DNA of 64,000 bases, taken from the NCBI GenBank assembly GCA_002794105.1, contig PHFL01000070.1, positions 13,974-77,973 of the forward strand, in the 5' to 3' direction. Position 1 is the stretch's first letter. Each line of letters starts with the position of its first letter. The notes below the pieces were generated by a model. It did not search any database and was not told where the DNA came from. It saw only the letters and a list, made by a program, of their open reading frames with translations. This stretch comes from Candidatus Thermochlorobacter aerophilus (GTDB taxonomy: Bacteria > Bacteroidota > Chlorobiia > Chlorobiales > Thermochlorobacteraceae). Position numbers and translations under genes: made by a program. Below are positions 27,460-36,814 of this stretch, piece by piece.

Positions 27460-28776
27460 ATGCGTCAATATCTGTTTCTGCTTAGTGCGCTACTCTGCAT
27501 CTGGCAACCCATAGCGGCACAGACAGCAAGCGAACTCTATGAGTCAGCACTTGCGCATCTTGCTAAAGATGCATACAGCGCCGCACTCATTGAGTTCGAG
27601 AAAGCGATTGCAAAAGACTCCGCCTACTGGCGTGCCTACTGGGGAAGAGGCTACACGCGCCTCATTTACCTGCAAGACACAGCCGCTGCCATGGCAGATT
27701 ACAGCACTGCCATAGCCCTTGCACCAAAAGAGGCAGACCTCTACTACTATCGTGGTCTGCTGCGACAAGAACTCTCACAACATGCACGTGCCAACATAGA
27801 CTTCACACATGCCATACTGCTTAACCCGAACAATCCAGACTACCTTTTTCAACGAGGGAGAAGTCGCTTAGCCATGCAAGAGTGGGCATTGGCTATTGAA
27901 GATTTCAGCGAGGTCTTAAAGCATTTACCAGAGTCAAGTTCTGCCTACTTTTATCGCGGTTATGCAAAACTGAAGTTGGAAAAACCGCTTGATGCCATTG
28001 AAGACCTAACAGCCTCGCTATCGCTGTCAGAAACTGCCGATGCCTACTATCTGCGTGCAACGGCATATCGCAAACTGAACCAGTATCAAAATGCGTTGAG
28101 CGACCTCAATCGAGCGCTGCAACGGCGACCAGCGTTTGCAGATGCATACTTTCTACGCGGCGTGATTAAAACGGAGATGGGACAAAAAGAAGAAGGCTTA
28201 GCAGACGCCACACTGGCAAGAAAATTGGGTTTCCAACCAAATCGCCGTGAGACGAGAAAAATTAGCACCGTGGAAGATTCGCTCTATGTTTATGCCGCTC
28301 CTGAAATGGTCGTAGAAGCTGCTCGACCAGAATATCAAGAAGCTCTGCGCGACACAAAACAGCTGGCGCTGCGGGGACGAAATGCCTTGGCGACCAAAAT
28401 CATCAGTGTGTCAGCGCCCATCACCATCATGCCCTCTACGCCGCTTAGCCCAGTGAGCGCCTTCCAGACCGCAGACTGCAACAAACAAACACTCCTGATG
28501 CGGCGGCTCACCGAAGTGAACTTGCTATGCATCATGCGACTCTTGCGAGAAGAAACACGCTTGCTCAAAGACCCTATAGTCGATAATCTGGTGGCGCAAA
28601 TGAGCGACATGGCAACCGAACTAGCCACCTTAGAAGACCATCTGCTACGAGGGGCAATGCCTGAGACCGCTGCAGCCATAGATAGGCAACGGCGAATACA
28701 GCTGCTGGTCAATGTGCAGCAACTGATGAACGACCTACAAGACTATTTAGAGCAAAAGACTAAAAAGAGCCCGTAG
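27460..28776 (+). CDS. Exported tetratricopeptide-repeat protein
   Basis: A 438-residue protein with a signal peptide (LFLLSALLCIWQPIAAQ). About seven TPR units span residues 22-270, seen as repeated patterns such as ALIEFEKAIAKDSAYWRAYWGRGY, ADLYYYRGLLRQEL and ADAYFLRGVIKTEM. The last 160 residues have no repeat and contain basic and glutamine-rich helices. TPR proteins scaffold envelope complexes. Position after the SusCD terminator and a good ribosome site (GAGGAAG before ATG 27460) suggest a separate transcript. No more specific function can be read. Confidence 0.78.
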   Translation: MRQYLFLLSALLCIWQPIAAQTASELYESALAHLAKDAYSAALIEFEKAIAKDSAYWRAYWGRGYTRLIYLQDTAAAMADYSTAIALAPKEADLYYYRGLLRQELSQHARANIDFTHAILLNPNNPDYLFQRGRSRLAMQEWALAIEDFSEVLKHLPESSSAYFYRGYAKLKLEKPLDAIEDLTASLSLSETADAYYLRATAYRKLNQYQNALSDLNRALQRRPAFADAYFLRGVIKTEMGQKEEGLADATLARKLGFQPNRRETRKISTVEDSLYVYAAPEMVVEAARPEYQEALRDTKQLALRGRNALATKIISVSAPITIMPSTPLSPVSAFQTADCNKQTLLMRRLTEVNLLCIMRLLREETRLLKDPIVDNLVAQMSDMATELATLEDHLLRGAMPETAAAIDRQRRIQLLVNVQQLMNDLQDYLEQKTKKSP

Positions 28777-28816
28777 CCGAAGCGCATCAAATAAGCTAAG
28801 CCAAGCAAAGGTAACC

Positions 28817-30094
28817 CTAAATGACACCAAGTTCTTTACCGATTCTCTCAAACTCTGAGACAATTTTATCAAGCTGCCACTCTTCGTGTGTGGACATGTA
28901 GCTGGTGCGTAGCATTTCGTGTCCAGGCATGACACCAGGACGCACGAACGCATTTACAAAAATGCCAGCATCGTAGAGCTTACGCCAAAAGACAAGCGTC
29001 TTGTGTTGGTCACCAATAATGACGGAAACGATAGCAGTACGTGCATCCATCAAGCGAAAGCCTAGAGATTTGAGGGCATTGCGAACACGGGTTGCATTTT
29101 TGATGAGCCGTTCAATATGCTCGGGCTCTTGCTGCATGATTTCCAGAGCTTTGAGTGCAGCAGCAACGCTAGCGGCAGTAGGTGAAGCGCTGAAAATTAA
29201 GGCAGGAGAGTGGTGCCTGATGTAGTTAATGACCGCCCGCTCGCCAGCAATAAACCCGCCGAGTGAAGCAAGACTCTTTGAAAAAGTGCCCATGATGAGG
29301 TCAACTTCTTTCTCTAAGCCAAACTCTGAAGCTGTGCCGCGACCACCTTTCCCAATAACTCCGACAGCGTGAGCATCATCAACCATGATGCGCGCATTGT
29401 ATTTTTTAGCTAAGCGGACGACTTCAGGAAGATTGACAATTGCACCGGAGACGGAAAATACGCCATCTGTGGCAATAAGCTTAGGCGCCTCGAGTGGAAT
29501 TTTCTGTAGCACACGCTCCAAATCTTCCATGTCGTTGTGCTTATAGCGCTCAACGTTCGCAGTAGCACCGCGAGCCATAAGGTTGGCGACAACAATGCAC
29601 GCATGGTTATCTTTATCGCTAATGATGTATTCGCCTCGACCTTGCACGAGCGTTGGAATAACGGCTTGCCCTGCCTGATAGCCCGTGCTGACAATCATGC
29701 AGTCTTCTTTGCCAAAAAATTCAGCAAGTTTTTCTTCAAGTTCAACATGTAATTTTACCGTGCCAGTAAGGTAGCGCGAGCCGGAGCAACTGGTGCCATA
29801 CTTGTCAATCGCTTTTTTTGCCGCTTCCTTAACACGCGGGTCCGATGTGAGTCCTAAGTAGTTGTTAGACCCTGCCATGATGATTTTGCGCCCTTCAATC
29901 GTCACTATAGGACCCTCATTTTCTTCAAGCGGACGAAAATAAGGGTAGAGCCCTTGTGCTTTAATCTCATCAGCAATCGTGAAATCGTAGCACTTTTGGA
30001 ATAAATCCTTAAGCTTTGGCGTGCTTTCAACAGTGCCGTTGTCGCGGTTGTGTGTATCAGAAGACGTTGTATCTATTGACCTATGGCTTTCCAT
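28817..30094 (-). CDS. Alpha-oxoamine synthase, probably serine palmitoyltransferase-like
   Basis: A 425-residue PLP enzyme of the AONS/KBL/SPT family that condenses an acyl-CoA with an amino acid, releasing CO2. Visible features are GSNNYLGLT near 75, GSRYLTGT near 105, the [16 protein letters not shown] cofactor region near 240 and the PLP-lysine region [14 protein letters not shown] near 270. The N-terminal extension with [13 protein letters not shown] and [11 protein letters not shown] resembles Bacteroidota serine palmitoyltransferases, implying sphingolipid synthesis. BioF (8-amino-7-oxononanoate synthase) and glycine C-acetyltransferase remain alternatives. No biotin or threonine-degradation gene is near. 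Confidence 0.78.
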   Translation of the reverse strand: MESHRSIDTTSSDTHNRDNGTVESTPKLKDLFQKCYDFTIADEIKAQGLYPYFRPLEENEGPIVTIEGRKIIMAGSNNYLGLTSDPRVKEAAKKAIDKYGTSCSGSRYLTGTVKLHVELEEKLAEFFGKEDCMIVSTGYQAGQAVIPTLVQGRGEYIISDKDNHACIVVANLMARGATANVERYKHNDMEDLERVLQKIPLEAPKLIATDGVFSVSGAIVNLPEVVRLAKKYNARIMVDDAHAVGVIGKGGRGTASEFGLEKEVDLIMGTFSKSLASLGGFIAGERAVINYIRHHSPALIFSASPTAASVAAALKALEIMQQEPEHIERLIKNATRVRNALKSLGFRLMDARTAIVSVIIGDQHKTLVFWRKLYDAGIFVNAFVRPGVMPGHEMLRTSYMSTHEEWQLDKIVSEFERIGKELGVI

Positions 30095-30220
30095 GTGAAG
30101 ATTGCTTAGTTGAAATCAGGAAGAGTTGAGTCTAAGATAGCATTGTCAAATCAATTCGTGAAATGTAGGCTACAAAATCAGCAGTGGAAAGTACGGAGGG
30201 TGCAGAGCGTTAGTCTCAAG

Positions 30221-31204
30221 TCAGACTGCGACGTTTTCCCGCTGAGCCTTGATGCGCTCCAAGAAGCGCTCAGCATCAATGGCTGCCATGCAGCCTGTTC
30301 CAGCTGCCGTAATCGCTTGTCGGTAACGGCTATCCTGAACATCACCGCAGGCAAAGACCCCCTCTACACTGGTCTCCATGGTAGATTTCTTGGTGACGAT
30401 GTAGCCAGCCTCATCAAGCTCTAACTGACCTACAAAGAGCTTGGTATTGGGCTCGTGTCCAATTGCAACGAATAATCCATCGGCAGGCACAGAAAAAAGC
30501 TCTCCAGTCTTGAGCGAGCGAAGTCGCAGACCTGTCAGAACCTTGCCGTCGCCAAGAATATCGTCGACAACGGTACTAGTCATGAACTTAATCTTGGGAT
30601 GGTTTTGAGCGCGGGCTAACATAATTTTGGATGCACGAAATTCGTCGCGGCGATGCAAAATGGTTACGCTTGCTGCATATCGGGTGAGAAAGAGAGCTTC
30701 TTCCATTGCAGAATCGCCGCCACCAACGACAAAGACATGCTTGTCTTTGAAGAAAAATCCGTCACAAGTGGCACAAGCTGAAACACCGTAGCCCATGTAT
30801 TTGCGCTCATTCTCTAAGCCGAGTAGCTTGGCGCGTGCCCCTGCCGATATGATTAGCGTTTCAGCTAGAATCTGCTTTTTGCCATCAACCACGAGCGTAA
30901 ATGGCCGGCGCGCAAGAGATACTGCTGTCACTTCACCGTAGAGAAATTCTGCGCCAAAGCGTTGGGCTTGCTGGCGCATGTCGTCCATAAGCTTGGGTCC
31001 AAGAACGCCGTGCGGAAAACCAGGAAAGTTTTCAACCTCTGTGGTCATCATCAGTTGTCCGCCGGGCTGATTACCATCAATGACCAGCGGCTTAAGCAAA
31101 GCACGAGCGGCGTAGATTGCCGCAGTCAGGCCTGCAGGACCAGAACCCATGATAACCACTTCGTAATGTGCTGTGCCTGTGCTCTCTGACATACTTCCCT
31201 CCAA
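30221..31204 (-). CDS. trxB: Thioredoxin-disulfide reductase
   Basis: A 327-residue low-molecular-weight thioredoxin reductase transferring electrons from NADPH through FAD to thioredoxin. The FAD GxGxxG is in VIMGSGPAGLTAAIYAARA near 17-35, the redox-active CATC in SACATCDGFFF near 150, the NADPH-site VVGGGDSAMEEALFL near 170 and FACGDVQD near 290. A strong ribosome-binding site GGAGGGAAG precedes ATG 31204. It is followed on the same strand by the oxoamine synthase and preceded by the glutaredoxin-like gene and trxA, forming a thiol-redox unit. Confidence 0.95.
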   Translation of the reverse strand: MEGSMSESTGTAHYEVVIMGSGPAGLTAAIYAARALLKPLVIDGNQPGGQLMMTTEVENFPGFPHGVLGPKLMDDMRQQAQRFGAEFLYGEVTAVSLARRPFTLVVDGKKQILAETLIISAGARAKLLGLENERKYMGYGVSACATCDGFFFKDKHVFVVGGGDSAMEEALFLTRYAASVTILHRRDEFRASKIMLARAQNHPKIKFMTSTVVDDILGDGKVLTGLRLRSLKTGELFSVPADGLFVAIGHEPNTKLFVGQLELDEAGYIVTKKSTMETSVEGVFACGDVQDSRYRQAITAAGTGCMAAIDAERFLERIKAQRENVAV

Positions 31205-31241
31205 TTTTGAGTGAAAAGAACAAGGTTAGCCAGTGGCAAAA

Positions 31242-31493
31242 TCATGTAACGCCCAGAGCTTGCAAAAGTTGGAGCGGGCGTGGATTGATAAGTACTCTTT
31301 CCGCACCGTTTTCCTGAACAACTAAAGTAGGAACCACGCGCTTACCGTGAGTATACTTCATCACAATTTCAGCCGCACCCTCGACCTGCTCAATGTCAAT
31401 TTTCTCGTAAGCAATGTTTTGTTCGCTGAGCACAGACTCGGCACGCCGACAGTCTGGGCACCAGCTTGTAGAATACATGATAATTCTGCGCAT
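31242..31493 (-). CDS. Glutaredoxin-like protein
   Basis: An 83-residue thioredoxin-fold protein with active site CPDC at residues 12-15 (STSWCPDCRRAE) and the cis-proline motif VVPTLVV near 53-59. Glutaredoxin-like proteins with CPDC resemble mycoredoxin or NrdH-type reductants that take electrons from glutathione, mycothiol or thioredoxin reductase. Its start overlaps the trxA stop by one base, so the two are translationally coupled, and trxB follows at 37 bases. Coupling with trxB makes a TrxB-dependent reductant the simplest idea; this is inference. Confidence 0.88.
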   Translation of the reverse strand: MRRIIMYSTSWCPDCRRAESVLSEQNIAYEKIDIEQVEGAAEIVMKYTHGKRVVPTLVVQENGAERVLINPRPLQLLQALGVT

Positions 31494-31822
31494 CAGTTTG
31501 CAAGTTGAAGTTTGAGCTTGTTCTCAATGACGCCCTTAGGTACTGCACCAATAATTTGGTCAACAACCTGACCGTTCTTAAAAATCAGAAGCGTGGGAAT
31601 GCTACGAATGCCATACCTCATGGAAACCTGCTGATTCTCATCGACATTGAGCTTGGCAATCTTTGCTTTGCCTTCATATTCGGCAGCAAGCTCATCAATG
31701 ACCGGGGCAATCATGCGGCACGGACCGCACCACTCCGCCCAGAAATCCACCAGTACAGGTTTGTCTGACTGAAGCACTTCCGTCTCAAAATTTGAGTCAG
31801 TAGCTGTGATGCACTTTGCCAT
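31493..31822 (-). CDS. trxA: Thioredoxin
   Basis: A 109-residue thioredoxin with the canonical WCGPC active site ([12 protein letters not shown] near 28-39), the cis-Pro [12 protein letters not shown] and the C-terminal [12 protein letters not shown]. It reduces cytosolic protein disulfides. It heads a trxA / glutaredoxin-like / trxB group on the minus strand. A Bacteroidota-type promoter-like box lies 37 bases before its start, in the gap after dnaE, suggesting a transcript independent of dnaE. Confidence 0.96.
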   Translation of the reverse strand: MAKCITATDSNFETEVLQSDKPVLVDFWAEWCGPCRMIAPVIDELAAEYEGKAKIAKLNVDENQQVSMRYGIRSIPTLLIFKNGQVVDQIIGAVPKGVIENKLKLQLAN

Positions 31823-31858
31823 AGTTTTTCAGTTTAGGGTTATTGAATTTGGCTGATA

Positions 31859-31866
31859 CAAAAATA
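31859..31866 (-). promoter_or_regulatory. Promoter-like TAnnTTTG box upstream of trxA
   Basis: On the minus strand the octamer TATTTTTG matches the Bacteroidota -7 consensus TAnnTTTG and lies 36 bases before the trxA ATG, in the 59-base gap between the dnaE stop and trxA. No TTTG is seen at the standard spacing, so the support is partial. Confidence 0.35.
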
Positions 31867-31881
31867 CAATTTATCACAAAA

Positions 31882-34800
31882 TTACGATGAAAGACGAACA
31901 GCATCTACGCCCAGCGCATGTTCAAGTTTCTCCAAAGTTTCATCATCAGGGTCAATTGTAGCTTTACGGGCAAAAAGACGAAGGAGCTCCGAGCGACCAT
32001 GCTCAACATAAGACAGCTCAAAATCGATTGGTACAGTGCCGCGATGCATGTTGCAAATATCCCTGACAGCCTTAGCTTTAGACAGTGCGTCGGAATCGTG
32101 AAGGTCTAAGCGCAAAACGACACGCTGAATAAACTTGTCGCGCACTTTACGAATTGGAATAACCTCTTGCACCAACAGTTTGGTCTGATGGTCTTTGCGG
32201 TCTGCTTCGGCAATGAGCATGACGATAGCATCTTTTTGTAGCTCTTTTTCAAACCGCTCATAGACGCTGGCAAATACCGTAAAGTCCGCTTTGCCTTCAA
32301 AGTCTTCAATCGTGCCAAAGAGCATGGTGTTGCCTTTCTTGTCAAGATGCGGTTTGACATCGGTGAGTAAGCCAATTACACGGTAGAGGCGATGAGGCTC
32401 GAAAGACTTATTGCCCAGTTTCAGTGTGGCAAATGCCTGCCAATCGCGCCGGTAGGCATCGAGCGGATGGCTGGAAAGATAAAAACCAACAAGGGCAAGC
32501 TCACGCTGCAGGGTTTCAGAAAGGCTCCATGGTTCAACTTTAAGCAGTTCAGGATAAGCCAGTTCCTCCGAAGGTAGAAAGGTCTCATCGCTAAAAAAGC
32601 CTTCCTGTCCAAGTGTAACGCGCCGATTTTGTTTTTGCCCAAACTCAAGTGCACGCTCGACATTTGCCAAAAGTGAAGCACGGTCGATGCCAAATTCATC
32701 CATCGTGCCAGCCTCAATGAGTGATTCGAGAGCTTTTTTATTGACCACTCTTAAATCCACAGACGAACAAAGGTCAAAGAGATGCTTAAAGGGCTTCTTT
32801 CGACGTTTGCGAGCGGCAACAATTTCCTTGGCAGCTGAACCGACGTGCTTGATTGCTGAAAATCCAATGCGCACAGCTTTGATGCCTTTGGGCAAGTCTT
32901 CTACCGTCGAGAGTGCATCACTTTTGTTGATGCTGGGCGGCAAAATCTTGATACCCATGGATTTCATTTCGTCGGTCAAATGCCGCATTCGTTCTGCATC
33001 TCCAGCTTCGCTATTGAGAATGGCGCACATGAACTCGGCGGTATAGTGCGCTTTCAGGTAAGCTGTCCAATACGCCAAAAGCCCGTAGGCAGCCGCATGC
33101 GACTTATTGAAGCCGTATCCAGCAAATTTTTCCATCATGTCGAACACTTCATGAGCTTTTGCTTCTGGGATGCCACGCTCTGCTGCACCTTTGACAAATC
33201 TCTGCCGTTCCTGCGCCATTTTCTCTTTTTCTTTTTTGCCCATTGCGCGTCGCAAAATATCTGCACCACCCAGCGTGTAACCTGCCATGACTTGCGCCAT
33301 TTGCATCACCTGCTCCTGATAGACAGGAATGCCATAGGTTGATTTCAAAATAGGCTCAAGCAGCGGATGTGGATACTCCACTGCTTCAAGACCGTGCTTA
33401 CGCGCAATGTAGCGAGGAATGAGGTCCATCGGTCCGGGGCGGTAAAGCGCATTCATGGCGATAATGTCATCAATGCAGGTAGGACGCAGTTGCATCATGT
33501 AGCTCTGCATCCCCGGCGATTCAAACTGGAAAATGCCAGCCATTTTTCCGTCCTGAAAAATCTTGAAGGTCTTGGCATCATCAATCGGGAGCTTTTCTAA
33601 ATCCAGCACAACCTTGTAGCGCTTTTCAATCAGGCGCAGCGTCTCATCAATGACGGCGAGAGTTTCCAAACCCAAATAATCAATTTTGAGTAACCCAGCC
33701 TTTTCAATCCAATCTTTATCAAACTGCGTGACGACCTGCTTTTCATCCTTGCTTTTGTTGAGTAGAACGGTGCGCTCCGTAAAGTCATCAGGTTCTTCGT
33801 CAGCATAACGGCGTTCTTCAGCCTCCACTTTGTCAGAAACGTAGAGCGGCACATAGTCATCGACATTACCGTTGGTAATGACTACACCAGCGGCATGAAC
33901 GGAAACATTGCGGGCTCGCCCTTCGAGTGCCAAAGAATATTCCATCAATTTTCGAATGCGTGCATCTGAGTGCTTAAGCAAATCTTGCAACTCTTTGACA
34001 GGCTCAATTTCAAAGCCACCGTGTTTATCGCGCTTGCCATAGACGAAATCTCGCAAAGCGGCGCCAATAGGTTTGTTGGGCACAAGCTTGGTGATGCGGG
34101 TAACTTCATCGAGCGGAATTTCCAGCACGCGCCCAACATCCTTGATAACCGCTCTGGCACCCAGCGTAGAAATGGCAATAACCTTAGCAACACTGCTTTC
34201 ACCATAGCGCTCAATGGTGTAATCCAACACACGCTGCTTGCCAACAGGCGTGAAATCAATGTCAATGTCTGGCATAGAGATGCGCTCGGGGTTCAGAAAC
34301 CGCTCAAAGAGCAAGTCATATTGAAGGGGGTCTACACGCGTAATGTCGGTAAGGTAAGCCACAATGCTGCCCGCCACAGAGCCGCGCCCAGGACCAACAG
34401 AGTAACCCTGCTTGCGTGAAGCAGCGATAAGGTCGCTGACAATCAAGAAGTATGAACTAAACCCCATCTTAGCAATTGTGTTCAGCTCATACTCAATCCG
34501 ATTGCGGATTTGTTCGCCTCTTTCACCAAGTGCATCAAGGTTGCCGTATTTGCGCAAAGCACCTTGATAGGTCAGGTAGCGCAAGTAGTCGGAGTCGTCT
34601 TTGAAGCCATCGGGAATTTTGAAGTAAGGAAGTTGTGGAGCGGTATCGTGAAAAATGAATGTGCACTTTTCGTTAATCTCAAGCGTGTTGGAAAGTTCGC
34701 GGTATGTGTTATCGAATAGCAGTGCCATTTCAGCAGGGGACTTGAGGTAAAACTCTTGGGTCGGCAAACGCATGCGTTTGGGCGTAGAGAGTGTGGACTT

Positions 34801-35484
34801 GCTCTTCATGGCAAGCATCACTTCCTGAAGCTCGGCATCTTTTTTTTCAAGGTAGTGCACATCGTTTGTTGCCACGAGTTTGACATCGAACTTGCGTGCA
34901 AGGCGAATTAAACTTTCGTTAAGTATTGAATCTTCGGGGGCATTGTGGCGTTCGAGCTCGATGTAAAAGTCATCGCCAAAAACGTCCTTATGCTCTTTGA
35001 TAAATTGTTCTGCACCAGCCTCATTGTTGGCAAGCACAAGTTTAGCCAATTCACCTTTGCTGCATGAAGTTGTGCAAATAAGCCCATCAGCATACTTGAA
35101 GAGCGTTTCTTTGTCGGCGCGGGGGCGGTAGTAGAACCCTTCACGAGCGGCAAGCGAAAGAATCTTACAGAGATTGCGGTAGCCTTTGTCATCTTTGACC
35201 AATACATTGAGATGATGCACTTCTGTTGTGGATTTATTCTGACGCGAGGTGGGGGCAATAAAAAGCTCAGCACCAATGATAAGTTTGAAAGGCTTATCAC
35301 GCTGCTGCGAGACTTTTTTGGCTTCGCTAAAAAGCTCAGGCATATTGAAAAGCGCCGCATGGTCAGTTACCGCCACTGCGCTCATCCCCAAGTCAAGACA
35401 CTTGTTGAATAGTTCGGCAGGCAGAATAGGGCTGGTAAGCATTGAGTAATGTGTGTGTGTATGCAGATGAATAAAATCTGACAT
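31882..35484 (-). CDS. dnaE: DNA polymerase III alpha subunit
   Basis: A 1200-residue replicative polymerase of the DnaE1 class. The N-terminal PHP domain has HLHTHTHYSML at residues 6-16. The palm catalytic aspartates are in MPDIDIDF near 405-412 and GRGSVAGS precedes them. RRAMGKKEKEKMAQ lies near 750, with the GYGFNKSHAAAYGLLAYWTAYLKAHY fingers-associated motif after it. An OB-fold and C-terminal tau-binding part complete the protein. The length is normal and no break is seen. It is divergent from the ATP-grasp gene, with an unusual terminator-bearing spacer between them. Confidence 0.97.
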   Translation of the reverse strand: MSDFIHLHTHTHYSMLTSPILPAELFNKCLDLGMSAVAVTDHAALFNMPELFSEAKKVSQQRDKPFKLIIGAELFIAPTSRQNKSTTEVHHLNVLVKDDKGYRNLCKILSLAAREGFYYRPRADKETLFKYADGLICTTSCSKGELAKLVLANNEAGAEQFIKEHKDVFGDDFYIELERHNAPEDSILNESLIRLARKFDVKLVATNDVHYLEKKDAELQEVMLAMKSKSTLSTPKRMRLPTQEFYLKSPAEMALLFDNTYRELSNTLEINEKCTFIFHDTAPQLPYFKIPDGFKDDSDYLRYLTYQGALRKYGNLDALGERGEQIRNRIEYELNTIAKMGFSSYFLIVSDLIAASRKQGYSVGPGRGSVAGSIVAYLTDITRVDPLQYDLLFERFLNPERISMPDIDIDFTPVGKQRVLDYTIERYGESSVAKVIAISTLGARAVIKDVGRVLEIPLDEVTRITKLVPNKPIGAALRDFVYGKRDKHGGFEIEPVKELQDLLKHSDARIRKLMEYSLALEGRARNVSVHAAGVVITNGNVDDYVPLYVSDKVEAEERRYADEEPDDFTERTVLLNKSKDEKQVVTQFDKDWIEKAGLLKIDYLGLETLAVIDETLRLIEKRYKVVLDLEKLPIDDAKTFKIFQDGKMAGIFQFESPGMQSYMMQLRPTCIDDIIAMNALYRPGPMDLIPRYIARKHGLEAVEYPHPLLEPILKSTYGIPVYQEQVMQMAQVMAGYTLGGADILRRAMGKKEKEKMAQERQRFVKGAAERGIPEAKAHEVFDMMEKFAGYGFNKSHAAAYGLLAYWTAYLKAHYTAEFMCAILNSEAGDAERMRHLTDEMKSMGIKILPPSINKSDALSTVEDLPKGIKAVRIGFSAIKHVGSAAKEIVAARKRRKKPFKHLFDLCSSVDLRVVNKKALESLIEAGTMDEFGIDRASLLANVERALEFGQKQNRRVTLGQEGFFSDETFLPSEELAYPELLKVEPWSLSETLQRELALVGFYLSSHPLDAYRRDWQAFATLKLGNKSFEPHRLYRVIGLLTDVKPHLDKKGNTMLFGTIEDFEGKADFTVFASVYERFEKELQKDAIVMLIAEADRKDHQTKLLVQEVIPIRKVRDKFIQRVVLRLDLHDSDALSKAKAVRDICNMHRGTVPIDFELSYVEHGRSELLRLFARKATIDPDDETLEKLEHALGVDAVRLSS

Positions 35485-35546
35485 AAAACCTAAGTTTTTT
35501 AGCTTTTAGAGAAAAAAAGCAATGTTTTTTAAGCCTTATGGGAAGA

Positions 35547-35669
35547 TAATTTTGCAAAGTCCGAAATTTTATTTACTAATTATGTAGTGTTCTTTTTGTT
35601 CTTTACTTCTCATTGTCATAGTTAATTGGAAGAGCGCCGTAGTGCAGCCCTGCACTCGGCGCTTTTTTT
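35547..35669 (+). ncRNA. Candidate small RNA or terminated leader between dnaE and the ATP-grasp gene
   Basis: A TAATTTTG box at 35547-35554 matches the Bacteroidota -7 element. About 80 bases later a perfect terminator appears (35633-35669). No plus-strand gene lies in between, so a transcript of about 110 bases starting near 35560 would end there. It may be a small RNA or a prematurely terminated leader. The -33 element is poor, so the promoter is uncertain. I see no open reading frame in it. Confidence 0.4.
35633..35669 (+). terminator. Very strong intrinsic terminator between divergent genes
   Basis: AGCGCCG (35633-35639) and AGTGCAG (35641-35647) pair with CTGCACT (35650-35656) and CGGCGCT (35657-35663), with a two-base loop and one bulge, followed by T7 (35663-35669). 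The T-tract exists only on the plus strand, yet no plus-strand gene precedes it in this spacer. Confidence 0.9.
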
Positions 35670-35689
35670 GTGGTCAAGCTCGTAACCTG

Positions 35690-35695
35690 TATAAT
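35690..35695 (+). promoter_or_regulatory. Sigma70-like -10 box for the ATP-grasp gene
   Basis: A perfect TATAAT lies 70 bases upstream of the ATG at 35766, with a weak -35 TTGTGG at 35668-35673 (16-base spacing). The strong terminator sits immediately upstream, so this would be an insulated promoter. Confidence 0.4.
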
Positions 35696-35765
35696 CGAGC
35701 GGGCATGTGCCAGAGAGTCTCAGTTGGCATAGACCCATTTTAAAACGAAAGTAAGAAATTGCCGA

Positions 35766-36731
35766 ATGCCTGAAGCAGTTGTGGACGCAACACATGAAAA
35801 CGTTCATCTTGCTGTAGCATGGGACTGGGAATATGACTACGACTTTATTCGGATTTTGCAGCGACAAGCACAACGGCATAATGCAAAATTTCTCGACATT
35901 TCTGTCTACAACTTGGATGAAGTACTGGCAGCCTTGCAGAAAAAAACCTTAAAAATCGCCGCATTGCTCGATCGAGCAAGCGATACCAACGAACTCTTTT
36001 TGCCTCTACAAACACTGGCAGCAGAGCAACAAACCTACATCATCAACCCCTTCCCCATCTCGCAGTACACGATGGATAAAGCGCAAATGCACTATGAGCT
36101 CATTCGTGCAGGAGTAAATGTGCCATACACCGTTATTCTGCCCGCATACGACGAAGAACGCAAGCTCGATAGCGCACTCATCAAAGAGCTCTCAAAACTT
36201 CAAGTCCCATTTGTCTTGAAGCCTGCAAACGGCGGTGGCGGAGAAGGCGTGGTCAAATCCGTCTACTCACCATATGATGCCGCCGCATGGCGTGAGCAAA
36301 TCTCGTGGGATAAGTATTTGGCGCAGGAAAAAATCTACCCCAAATACCTCTACGGCTGGCGATGCTGGTTCCGCGCTTACTACCTCTTCGGCGATGTCGA
36401 GGTCCTATGGTGGGATGATGAACGCCATCTTTATCGCTTGCTTTCTACTGCAGACAAAGCACGCGTGAAATTCGACGCAATGACTGACACTATGCATCGC
36501 ATTGCAAAAGCCTCAAAAATGGATTTTTTTTCGAGCGAACTGGCACTTACCACCGACGACAAGCTCATTGCAATTGATTACGTCAATGACCAAATTGACC
36601 TGCGCATCAAATCGCGCCACTACGATGGCTTGCCCGATAGCTTCGTAGAAAAAGTTGCTGAAAAACTTATCACCTTCGCCAAACAGCAAGCCGCACAGAA
36701 AAGCACACTTGGCTCAACTTGCAACAATTGA
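35766..36731 (+). CDS. ATP-grasp family protein
   Basis: A 321-residue protein with the ATP-grasp fold. The glycine-rich loop VLKPANGGGGEGVV lies near residue 151-164, the adenine-binding YLAQEKIYPKYLYGWRC near 185, and the metal-binding AIDYVNDQIDLR near the C-terminus. The N-terminal domain starts HLAVAWDWEYDYDFI, unlike RimK or glutathione synthetase, so the carboxylate and amine substrates are unknown. It is the first gene of the plus-strand run leading into the TonB receptor, but 80 bases with an operator-like palindrome separate them. Cytosolic. Confidence 0.72.
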   Translation: MPEAVVDATHENVHLAVAWDWEYDYDFIRILQRQAQRHNAKFLDISVYNLDEVLAALQKKTLKIAALLDRASDTNELFLPLQTLAAEQQTYIINPFPISQYTMDKAQMHYELIRAGVNVPYTVILPAYDEERKLDSALIKELSKLQVPFVLKPANGGGGEGVVKSVYSPYDAAAWREQISWDKYLAQEKIYPKYLYGWRCWFRAYYLFGDVEVLWWDDERHLYRLLSTADKARVKFDAMTDTMHRIAKASKMDFFSSELALTTDDKLIAIDYVNDQIDLRIKSRHYDGLPDSFVEKVAEKLITFAKQQAAQKSTLGSTCNN

Positions 36732-36767
36732 ATCCAGATTTGGAAAAATCTAAAAAGAGTTCTATTT

Positions 36768-36780
36768 TAGACTAAGTCTA
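36768..36780. promoter_or_regulatory. Palindromic operator candidate upstream of the TonB receptor gene
   Basis: TAGACT-A-AGTCTA is a perfect 13-base dyad, flanked by TTTT on the left and TTAAAA on the right, located 34 bases before the receptor ATG. Its size and AT-rich flanks fit a DtxR- or Fur-type metal repressor site, as expected for an iron or heme receptor. The regulator is not in the window, so identity is inference. Confidence 0.5.
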
Positions 36781-36814
36781 CTTAAAATCTATTAAGCGTA
36801 AACGAGCATTGAAC

